A stretch of DNA of 14,936 bases from Rhodothermales bacterium (lineage in GTDB: Bacteria; Bacteroidota; Rhodothermia; Rhodothermales; VXPQ01): assembly GCA_028283985.1 (NCBI GenBank), contig JANQSQ010000016.1, positions 1-14,936 of the forward strand, read 5' to 3'. The notes beneath the pieces are model-generated. The model was not told where the DNA came from, searched no databases, and saw only the letters and a list, made by a program, of their open reading frames with translations. Of this stretch, positions 1 through 6,068 are shown in pieces; position 1 is the stretch's first letter, and each line of letters begins with the position of its first letter. A program made the translations under genes and the position numbers.

Positions 1-409
1 CGCGCCAGGCGGCTCCGCCGGATTGCGAGGGAGCGTCCCATGCTACGGGCGTCATTTCGTCGTGCAAAAACAGAGCCATGGACATGACCCGCACGCCCAG
101 GGTTGTTTCGGGAGGAGAAACGGTCCCTTTCGCGCGCTGCGGCAGGCCCACCGCCTGCACACCGGTCATCCGTCCGAGCGACGGACCATTGATATCTCCA
201 TCCACGAGACCGATGCGCGCGCCATTGCGAGCCAGCGCCGCTGCAAGATTCACCGCCACAGTGCTCTTTCCAACCCCTCCCTTGCCGCTCATTACTGCGA
301 CGATATAGCGAATGTCGCTGAGGCGTTCCGCAAGCCGATCAGCCTGCACCGCTGCCTGGCCCGCCACATCGGAACCCCCGTCGGTTGCTATATCGTGCCA
401 GGTTTTCAT
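1..409 (-). CDS. mrp: Mrp/NBP35-family Fe-S carrier P-loop ATPase (3' part beyond the window)
   Basis: Only the first 136 residues are inside the window; the frame runs open through base 1. A deviant Walker A motif, SGKGGVGKST, sits at residues 41-50. It is followed by VDGDINGPSLGRM at about 69-81, which matches the L-D-x-D-x-x-G-P-S block of Mrp/ApbC/NBP35 proteins. These are dimeric cytosolic ATPases that bind and hand over [4Fe-4S] clusters. The usual N-terminal DUF59 domain is absent: about 40 residues precede the P-loop. The ATG at 409 is the only start possible, because an in-frame stop lies at 431-433. The gene begins 21 bases after the stress-protein fusion and probably shares its transcript. 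One oddity: where the family usually has P-V-I-W-R-G-P, this protein reads PVAWDAP (about 121-127). Role inferred: cluster delivery to a neighbouring Fe-S protein. The family is clear; the partner is unknown. Confidence 0.88.
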   Translation of the reverse strand, partial: MKTWHDIATDGGSDVAGQAAVQADRLAERLSDIRYIVAVMSGKGGVGKSTVAVNLAAALARNGARIGLVDGDINGPSLGRMTGVQAVGLPQRAKGTVSPPETTLGVRVMSMALFLHDEMTPVAWDAPSQSGGAAWR

Positions 410-430
410 CCCCGCGCGCCCATGGCCCCA

Positions 431-2365
431 TCACGACGCGGCCTTTTCCTCCTGCTGCTTGCGAATGGCCTCTTCCATGGCCTTCCGGGACACCTCGAGG
501 CCTTCTTCGACAATCTCCATCGTAATGATAGTGGTATTATGCCCGTCCGCCGCAGCCTCCATCCGCTCTTTGGCCTTGTCGCGCATGAATCCTTCGGGCA
601 CCCGTTCGAGACGAGCCCAGGCCTCCGGCGTCCATTTGTACGCTCCCTTGTCGATCAATTCGACGGAAACGGCTTCCCGGGCCGGAGCCTGCCCTGCCGG
701 ATTTTCCTTCAACCCGGAACCGGGCGCGGAAAGCTCGGCAGTGTCCTCGAGCAAATCGCTGACCGCCGCGGCCACCATATCGCGGGTGATCGTATCGAGC
801 CCCTTGACCCGGGCGCTCTTTTCGATCTGTGCGCGGGCACGGCGCATCTGGTATCCGTCAGGAACCTTCCTGAGCAGTTCGCGCGCATCCCGCGTCCACT
901 TGATCTTCTTCTTGTCGAAGGTTTCAACCTCTTCCACGGCGCCTTCGAGCGGTACCAGTTTGCGGAGCGCCTCCTTGTCGATTTCCTGAAACTGCTCGGG
1001 AGCAGCTCCGCAGACCGCACACACGGCAGGCTTGAATCCGCGCGCCGCGTAGCCGCACCGGCTGCATACGTACGTCGCTTCATCGACCGCGGCGATTTTG
1101 TCCCGCGCCACGGTTTCGGCAATGATGCCCATGGACCGCATGGCGGATTCCGGAAGAATGGTCGCCATGGCCTGCTCGACCACCTTTAGCGTAATCACGG
1201 AGTGGCCACGCTCCATGGCCCATCGATGGATCGTCGTACGCGCAATGTTGCGGGCGAAGTCGGGCGCCGTATTGACGAGCGCCGTGGCTTCGTCCGTCCA
1301 GATCATGGATTCTTCGGCCTGTACATCGAGCGGAGGGGTATACCGCCTGCTCGACAACAACACATTGCAGGAAGCCATTCGCAGCAGGTTTTCGGTGTTG
1401 CTGCCGATGTCCATGTCCTCATCGCTATGCACTCCGATACGGCCCAGGACCAGCAACCAGGGCTTCTCGCGCCGCATATACTGAAGAATCTTGTCGAAGG
1501 CCTTGCCATCGAGCAGCGTAATCTTGAGATCCACGCCCTCTTCGGCGGCAATGCGATGCGCCACTTCGAGATGCGACTGGTATATCTTCGCAAGTCCCGT
1601 GTCGATGACCTCTTCGTGGAGTTGCTCCTGCTCCTTGAACCGGAATACTTTCGAGGCCTTTTCGGTAAGCACATTCACGATGCTGTTGAACATCGCGTAA
1701 TGCAGGTAGGGATCGTAAACCGACACCGCCTCCACGCGCTTGTCCAGCTTCCGGCCCAGTTCGAGCGCCGTTTTCAGGCCGGCGAAGGATTCGGGACTGC
1801 CATCGATACCCACGACGATATGCCCGCCGTCGGCCTCGCCCACGGCATGTCCGTTCATCTGGCGCTCAAATGAATCCGTATTCTTGACAATGAACATATC
1901 GGTGCGCGCCCGCCGGACAACCCGCGAGCATACGCTGCCCAGCACGCTGTCGCGAACGGCGCCGAGGCCGAGCGCCCCCATCACGACCAGGTCGTAGTCG
2001 CTCTCCTCGATATCCTGCACGATAATCTTCCAGTTCTTCCCATCGTACATCTTCGGCTGGAAGGGCAATTTTTCCTCGCGGCACCGTTTGTCCATCACGG
2101 TCAGGTACGAATCCGAAATCAGTTCGAGACCCATCGTGATGAGCGTGTCGTGCACCTTCCGCTGCTTCTCCATCTCCTCTTCGACGAGATATTCCTCGGG
2201 CAGCGTAAACTCCATCTGCTTGAAGCGGTAATCGTGCATGCGGGCTGCGTAGGCATGGCTGCCCACGAGCTCCGAATCGAATCGCTTCGCCAGTTCGACG
2301 GCCACGTCGATGCTCGCCATCGAATGATCCGAATTATCGACCGGAACGAATATGGTCTTGTACAT
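431..2365 (-). CDS. Tandem universal stress protein fused to a rubredoxin-like knuckle and three PCP_red-like domains
   Basis: A 644-residue cytosolic fusion. Residues 1-162 and 182-338 are two universal stress (UspA) domains. Each keeps the ATP-binding pattern G-2x-G-9x-G-S, from G130 to S144 and from G308 to S322. Three helical repeats follow, each starting with W-T-x-(D/E)-A, continuing through a P-(D/E)-(G/F) turn and R/K/E-rich helix, and ending in I-T-x-x-x-V/I. They lie at about 356-400, 489-535 and 578-620 and match the PCP_red domain known from the C-terminus of light-independent protochlorophyllide reductase subunit B. Between the first and second is a CxxC-x11-CxxC knuckle (C434, C437, C449, C452) of rubredoxin type. 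The frame is open upstream to 2674, but the ATG at 2365 begins a canonical Usp strand (MYKTIFVPVD) and falls 5 bases after the preceding stop, so I chose it. The domain calls are firm; the joint function is not known. A nucleotide- or redox-sensing role in the neighbouring electron-transfer module is an inference. Confidence 0.88.
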   Translation of the reverse strand: MYKTIFVPVDNSDHSMASIDVAVELAKRFDSELVGSHAYAARMHDYRFKQMEFTLPEEYLVEEEMEKQRKVHDTLITMGLELISDSYLTVMDKRCREEKLPFQPKMYDGKNWKIIVQDIEESDYDLVVMGALGLGAVRDSVLGSVCSRVVRRARTDMFIVKNTDSFERQMNGHAVGEADGGHIVVGIDGSPESFAGLKTALELGRKLDKRVEAVSVYDPYLHYAMFNSIVNVLTEKASKVFRFKEQEQLHEEVIDTGLAKIYQSHLEVAHRIAAEEGVDLKITLLDGKAFDKILQYMRREKPWLLVLGRIGVHSDEDMDIGSNTENLLRMASCNVLLSSRRYTPPLDVQAEESMIWTDEATALVNTAPDFARNIARTTIHRWAMERGHSVITLKVVEQAMATILPESAMRSMGIIAETVARDKIAAVDEATYVCSRCGYAARGFKPAVCAVCGAAPEQFQEIDKEALRKLVPLEGAVEEVETFDKKKIKWTRDARELLRKVPDGYQMRRARAQIEKSARVKGLDTITRDMVAAAVSDLLEDTAELSAPGSGLKENPAGQAPAREAVSVELIDKGAYKWTPEAWARLERVPEGFMRDKAKERMEAAADGHNTTIITMEIVEEGLEVSRKAMEEAIRKQQEEKAAS

Positions 2366-2370
2366 AACGG

Positions 2371-2775
2371 CTAATAGATCAGTTTGAGGCGGTCGTAAAT
2401 GTAGGTAAGGCGGTACATCACATAGCGCAGCGTTTCGGAATCTTCCGCAAGAAGCGAAACGGCAAGCAGGGCGCGCTGGAGATGGTCGGCGCGACCCGCG
2501 AGGGAAGCGCGTTCCGCCTGCTCCATTCCCTTGGCGAACGCATTCATCTCGAAACGCGCGCGCACCATCGCGTTGTACGCATCGCTGCCCGGTCCGGTCT
2601 CTTCCATGATCCGCTCCAGCCGCCCCGTTTCCATACGTACAATGGCCGGCGCCATACGGCGGAATTCCTTCCATCCTACAAAATCCAGCTCGTTCCAGTC
2701 AAGGCGCCTTGCAGCCAATTCGGCGGCGCGCGCTTCGAGCGCATCAGTCGGTGCTATGTCCCGGGACGCCTCCAT
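2371..2775 (-). CDS. Small helical protein of unknown function
   Basis: A 134-residue protein that I do not recognise. It looks almost entirely alpha-helical, rich in Ala, Glu, Arg and Leu, with no signal peptide, membrane segment, cysteine pair or known motif. The C-terminal 30 residues are more hydrophobic and end in a Tyr-rich stretch (Y118, Y122, Y125, Y127, Y134). The same frame is open upstream to 2955, but that part overlaps the preceding gene and reads as low-complexity Arg/Ser, so I start at the ATG at 2775. It lies 13 bases after the nucleotidyltransferase-like gene and 5 bases before the stress-protein fusion, which argues for a place in the same transcript. It could be a small adaptor for either neighbour; nothing in the sequence decides that. 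Confidence 0.7.
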   Translation of the reverse strand: MEASRDIAPTDALEARAAELAARRLDWNELDFVGWKEFRRMAPAIVRMETGRLERIMEETGPGSDAYNAMVRARFEMNAFAKGMEQAERASLAGRADHLQRALLAVSLLAEDSETLRYVMYRLTYIYDRLKLIY

Positions 2776-2788
2776 GATGACAGGGGAA

Positions 2789-3385
2789 TCAGAAAGGACG
2801 GTGTACCGTGCCGGGTTCGAGACGCTCTCCCATTTGAAGCAACCCCTTGTACTTGCGGCGAAACTCCGCCGGGTCCTGCGCAATCGTTTCCATGGAAAAT
2901 TCGGGCAGAAGCGCCTCGAGGCGCTCGTCCATTTCTTCCTTCCCGATCCAGCCATGTTTCACATAGGCCAGCACAATATGATAGTCCGGTTCGTCGCCGC
3001 GAGCCACGTGCCGGAACGCCACCGAGTACGGATCGAAATGCCACAAACTCAACCCGGAGTCCGACAAGTCCCGGACAAACCGATGCCGCTGTTCGAAGCC
3101 GGCCGGCAAAGGAATCAGATCGCCCGGAAATTCCTGCTCGACCGCCACGCCGAACTGTGCCGCGGCGCGCGCCGCGGCCGCATCCCATTCGGGTCGGTAC
3201 TCCACATCGGCATACAGGCGCACCGCATCCGTCCACGACCGCCATCCCTCCAGAACTTGCGAGGTCTCTCCATGCAGAAACAGCCGCCCGGCACGTCCCT
3301 GCTCAGGGACCGAAGCAGCGTAGCTGTGGGCTGCCGCAGCCAAAAAATCCTCCAGTACGAAACGGGTTACCAGCGATCCGGTCAT
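2789..3385 (-). CDS. Nucleotidyltransferase-like protein, possibly catalytically inactive
   Basis: A 198-residue soluble protein. The stretch at about residues 35-62 (LFLHGETSQVLEGW, then W-T-D-A-V-R-L-Y-A-D-V) has the shape of the beta-hairpin of nucleotidyltransferase-fold proteins, where families such as DUF6036 read h-h-G-G-T-A-x-x-L-x-G, then S/T-x-D-h-D-h. The C-terminal part (FDPYSVAFRHVARGDEPDYHI, positions about 118-138, followed by a G-W-I-x-x-E-x-x-x-x-R helix) resembles the L-D-P-x-D-L-x-x-S-K-L-x-R block of the same families. The carboxylate pair expected for metal binding is not intact, so an inactive or regulatory relative is possible. Its stop lies 13 bases before the small helical gene, and its start overlaps the ferredoxin stop by 4 bases (ATGA), so it is probably translated together with the ferredoxin. 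Alternative: an assembly chaperone of another fold. The assignment rests on pattern memory only. Confidence 0.5.
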   Translation of the reverse strand: MTGSLVTRFVLEDFLAAAAHSYAASVPEQGRAGRLFLHGETSQVLEGWRSWTDAVRLYADVEYRPEWDAAAARAAAQFGVAVEQEFPGDLIPLPAGFEQRHRFVRDLSDSGLSLWHFDPYSVAFRHVARGDEPDYHIVLAYVKHGWIGKEEMDERLEALLPEFSMETIAQDPAEFRRKYKGLLQMGERLEPGTVHRPF

Positions 3386-3597
3386 GACGCCACCTCCCTA
3401 TCGGACACGGCGACGGGTTTCTCCCAATCCGGGATCGGGACAATGGCTTCCTCGGGACACTCGACGACACATTCCATAAAATCGCAACAGGTATCGTTAA
3501 TGACGTAGATCGGATCTCCGGGCGAAATCGCGCCGATCGGGCACACATCCACGCACAGGCCGCATTGCGCACAGGCGTCTGTGATCATGTGAGGCAT
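3382..3597 (-). CDS. 2[4Fe-4S]-type ferredoxin with a displaced cysteine in the second cluster
   Basis: A 71-residue electron carrier of bacterial ferredoxin type. The first cluster motif is canonical: C9-x2-C12-x2-C15-x3-C19-P. The second should repeat that spacing from C37, but position 40 is Phe and a cysteine sits instead right after C37, giving C37-C38-x4-C43-x3-C47-P. I checked the codons (TGT TGC GAT TTT ATG GAA TGT) and see no frame problem. The C-terminal 20 residues are an acidic tail. No Shine-Dalgarno sequence is visible before the ATG at 3597; an in-frame ATG three codons later (3588) is a possible alternative. The gene follows the 264-aa gene after 52 bases and overlaps the next gene by 4 bases. 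It probably carries electrons between a cytosolic partner and an Fe-S enzyme; the partner is not identifiable here. Confidence 0.9.
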   Translation of the reverse strand: MPHMITDACAQCGLCVDVCPIGAISPGDPIYVINDTCCDFMECVVECPEEAIVPIPDWEKPVAVSDREVAS

Positions 3598-3649
3598 GGC
3601 CGCAAAGCAATGTGTGAAAATGGATACGACGCGATCCGGAAAGGACCTT

Positions 3650-4444
3650 CTATGCGCGCCCTTGTCCGTTGAAGGCCTGTTTGTCGATCACGCCGCCCGC
3701 CTCGTTGACGGTGTTGTCGCTCCGCTTGCCGGGATAACGGCGCTTGGGCGTCTTGTCCTTCCAGCGATAGATCCAGAAGCAGTACGAATAGGGGTAAATG
3801 GTCTGGACCACGTGGAACGGTTCGTATTCGAACAGGCGGCGCATCGCCCAGGGGAAACGATACCGCTTGTCCTCCGGCTCGATGATTTCCACCACACAGT
3901 CCGCCTGAAAACTGACGAATACCGGGGAGTTGCCGGTCCACAGCACGGATGCAAAGGGGTTTTCGACAAGATTTTTGAGCGTGGATCCCTCGAAAATCTC
4001 GAGGAGCCCGACGCGCCGCCAGTCGATATGTTCAGGATGGGAATACAACTCGCGGGCCGTCCGGATGCGCAAATCGCGCGTCTCGTTGACGGCATGGGGC
4101 GGCAATTCCTGGATCTGAGCGACGGCGTCCTCCACCAGCTCGAGGTAATAGTCGATATGTTCATCCTTGGGAGTAAACCCCACGCCCTTGTTGGCCAGAT
4201 TGGGAACGAGCGCATCGTCAGCCCATGTGGCCACCACAGGCAGATGCCCCGCGTTGAACGCGATGTACTGATCCTGCTCGATGGCGTCGTAAATGCTGTG
4301 CTTGTAGTCGAGCTGCCACCGGATGAATTTCTCCGGGAGCTCGAGGACGTCAAGGTTCCGGTCGGCGCCGTTCTTTTTGAGACGGGCGACCCCGTTGATT
4401 ACCTGCACCTGCTCCGTGAGCGTTTTTGCGTCAAGCTTTTCCAT
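3650..4444 (-). CDS. Conserved-looking protein of unknown function (264 aa)
   Basis: A 264-residue soluble protein that I do not recognise. It has no signal peptide and no clear membrane segment. The N-terminal half is charged and helical. The second half (about residues 150-235) alternates hydrophobic strands with aromatic-rich segments (VLWTGNSPVFVSF, then FPWAMRRLFEYEPFHVV, then YPYSYCFWIYRW), which looks like a folded beta-rich domain. There are only two cysteines, in different contexts, so no cluster site is evident. The basic tail from about 228 on looks disordered. The ATG at 4444 has no purine-rich ribosome site before it. It is the first gene after the palindromic element and leads the ferredoxin gene by 52 bases. 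Codon use and reading-frame quality look like those of its neighbours, so I take it as a real gene; any function is open. Confidence 0.8.
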   Translation of the reverse strand: MEKLDAKTLTEQVQVINGVARLKKNGADRNLDVLELPEKFIRWQLDYKHSIYDAIEQDQYIAFNAGHLPVVATWADDALVPNLANKGVGFTPKDEHIDYYLELVEDAVAQIQELPPHAVNETRDLRIRTARELYSHPEHIDWRRVGLLEIFEGSTLKNLVENPFASVLWTGNSPVFVSFQADCVVEIIEPEDKRYRFPWAMRRLFEYEPFHVVQTIYPYSYCFWIYRWKDKTPKRRYPGKRSDNTVNEAGGVIDKQAFNGQGRA

Positions 4445-4482
4445 GAATAAGTTGGTAAATGAAGGAGTGTGGTTGGTTATAA

Positions 4483-4740
4483 TAGGATACTCTGATTAAG
4501 TCCGCAAAGCTCAGAGGCTGCGAGGGATGCGCGGGCAAGGAATGACGAAGCAGTGTGGCAGGCCCCACACAATGAGGAATGACGCGGCCAGCGTGCCCCT
4601 CGCAGCCTCCCGAAGGGCACGTCACGTCCGCGAAGCACTGAATCCGCAATGTTTTTTGCTGACTTCAACGATGAAATCATGACATCCTTTACGTGCGAAA
4701 GTGACGTGCTGAGCGAAGTGGTTTTGATCAGAGTATGCTA
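4483..4740. repeat. MITE-like palindromic element with terminal inverted repeats and internal stem-loops
   Basis: The ends form a 17-base inverted repeat with two mismatches: TAGGATACTCTGATTAA at 4483-4499 against the reverse complement of 4724-4740. A direct TATAA lies immediately outside on both sides (4478-4482 and 4741-4745), as a 5-base target duplication would; a 2-base TA duplication inside the ends is an equally good reading. Inside are a perfect 13-base inverted repeat (4514-4526 with 4597-4609, GAGGCTGCGAGGG), a hairpin within it (4553-4558 with 4565-4570, GTGTGG/CCACAC), and a 9-base inverted repeat (4617-4625 with 4701-4709, GCACGTCAC). GGAATGACG occurs twice (4539-4547, 4576-4584). 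There is no transposase frame, so if mobile it depends on another element. Its right end supplies the TAG stop of the radical SAM gene. A structured RNA element is the main alternative. Confidence 0.65.
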
Positions 4741-6042
4741 TATAAGTCGTTCCGGAGTAACGGGTTCTTTAATAACCCCGGAGTCCGGCGGTTTCGCAGA
4801 GGCCGCCGAAAAGGACGGCGCCGAGCGATCCATGCCTGCAAGGGCCTCCTGCATGAGGCCTGCGGAGATGCGGCGCGCGCCGTGCCGGTCCGCATAGGTT
4901 TCGAGACCCTTGCGAACCTTTTCACGGATGAAAGAGATCGGTATGCGATCAAGGCGCCGCTGTGCTTCGGGAGACCACTCTATATCGTATCGTTCGAGGG
5001 TCCTGCCGGTCGGCTGGTAAAGGCAGGCCGGATCTTCGGCGAGATAGTCTCCGAAAGCAGCCTGGGCGCGGCAACGGCACCCGCCGCAGAGTTCGTTGAA
5101 TTCGCATGCGCCGCATTTGCCCTTGAGCCGGGAAGGATCGCGTAAATCCGTCAGCACGGGAGAAGAAGTCCATATCTCGGCGAAAGACTGTTCGCGGACG
5201 TTTCCGGCTACCACTGTCATGTACGGGCACGGCGTGACATCCCCGCCCGGCGTAATGCGGCAGTACTGCGTACCCGCCATGCATCCCCCGCTTTCCAGAC
5301 CGCCAAGGCCCTCGTCATACGCGATCTGTTTGAACTGCGGTGCGCATTTCGACCGGACCAGCATAGGACGGTACTCGTCCTGCGCCTCCGCCATTTCCCG
5401 AAGCATCGTATCCGTGGCGGCGGCGGGAAGATCGTTCATTTCCTGTCCCCGGCCCGTCTGCACCAGAAAATACAGGTTAAATGACCAGGCGCCTTTTTTC
5501 CGCGCAAACGCCATGAGTTCCGGAATTTCATCCCGGTTCATGTCCATAACGGTCGTTTGCACAAGCACTTCGAGGCCATGCCGGCGGCAAATCTCGAGGG
5601 CGCGAACCGAATGCTCCCAGGCGTTCGGGCCACCGCGAAAGGCATTGTGCTTCTCAGGATCAATGGAATCAATGCTGATGCCCACCCCCTTGACGCCGCA
5701 TTCCACCATCTTGCGGGCAACGAAATCATTAACCATGACCCCATTTGTGCCCATTACCACCCACATTCCCTTTGCAGAGGCCGTCTGCGCAATCTCGTAG
5801 ATATCACGGCGCAAGAGCGGCTCTCCCCCGGTAAGAATGAGCATCTCCGTGCCGAGCGCCTCCATCTCGTCGAGCAGCGCGAGACATTCTTCCGTAGTCA
5901 ATTCGTTTTCTTCGGCGGTACCCCCTTCCATATAGCAATGGGGGCACTTGAGATTGCATTTCCGGGTCAGATTCCAGGAAACGAGCGAGGGACGGTATTC
6001 TCCGTGAGAAGACGGGAAAGACAGGGAACGGGCGGCTTCCAT
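4738..6042 (-). CDS. Radical SAM/SPASM protein of NirJ/AhbD type with C-terminal PCP_red-like domain
   Basis: A 434-residue cytosolic protein. The radical SAM cluster motif is C29-x3-C33-x2-C36, followed by the TGGEP motif (71-75) and GISIDS (121-126). A SPASM domain follows with cysteines at 254, 261, 272, 310, 313, 319, 322, 324 and 340; the C-R-I-T-P-G-G-x-V-T-P-C-P-Y and C-E-F-N-E-L-C-G-G-C-R segments match the NirJ/AhbD branch, which modifies tetrapyrrole side chains in heme d1 and heme b synthesis. Unusually, residues about 355-401 (IEWSPEAQRRLDRIP onwards) form a PCP_red-like domain like those in the stress-protein fusion. The frame is open upstream to 6210, overlapping the cytochrome gene; I chose the ATG at 6042, 26 bases after that gene's stop, because the protein there begins like the family. 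The last bases fall within the palindromic element, so the tail after about 430 may be secondary. Likely substrate: a heme or other tetrapyrrole. Confidence 0.85.
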   Translation of the reverse strand: MEAARSLSFPSSHGEYRPSLVSWNLTRKCNLKCPHCYMEGGTAEENELTTEECLALLDEMEALGTEMLILTGGEPLLRRDIYEIAQTASAKGMWVVMGTNGVMVNDFVARKMVECGVKGVGISIDSIDPEKHNAFRGGPNAWEHSVRALEICRRHGLEVLVQTTVMDMNRDEIPELMAFARKKGAWSFNLYFLVQTGRGQEMNDLPAAATDTMLREMAEAQDEYRPMLVRSKCAPQFKQIAYDEGLGGLESGGCMAGTQYCRITPGGDVTPCPYMTVVAGNVREQSFAEIWTSSPVLTDLRDPSRLKGKCGACEFNELCGGCRCRAQAAFGDYLAEDPACLYQPTGRTLERYDIEWSPEAQRRLDRIPISFIREKVRKGLETYADRHGARRISAGLMQEALAGMDRSAPSFSAASAKPPDSGVIKEPVTPERLI

Positions 6043-6068
6043 GGATACGAGGGAAAGACCTCGGGGAA

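Noticed and set aside
23..1189. Long plus-strand open frame (388 codons)
   Set aside because: It lies opposite the Mrp and stress-fusion genes, has His/Arg-rich composition without domain pattern, and is explained by the GC-rich codons of the minus-strand genes.
2366..2674. Upstream extension of the stress-fusion frame
   Set aside because: It overlaps the small helical gene, has no domain signal, and the ATG at 2365 begins the canonical first strand of the Usp domain.
2789..3385. TorD-type chaperone
   Set aside because: I first expected one here, but I see no TorD motif; the pattern fits a nucleotidyltransferase fold better.
4553..4570. Intrinsic terminator (GTGTGG hairpin)
   Set aside because: No T-run follows on either strand, and the hairpin sits within a larger inverted repeat.
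4431..4649. A 72-codon minus-strand frame across the palindromic element
   Set aside because: It runs through the stem-loops and overlaps the start of the 264-aa gene. Its 3' end is probably the former tail of the radical SAM frame, not a gene.
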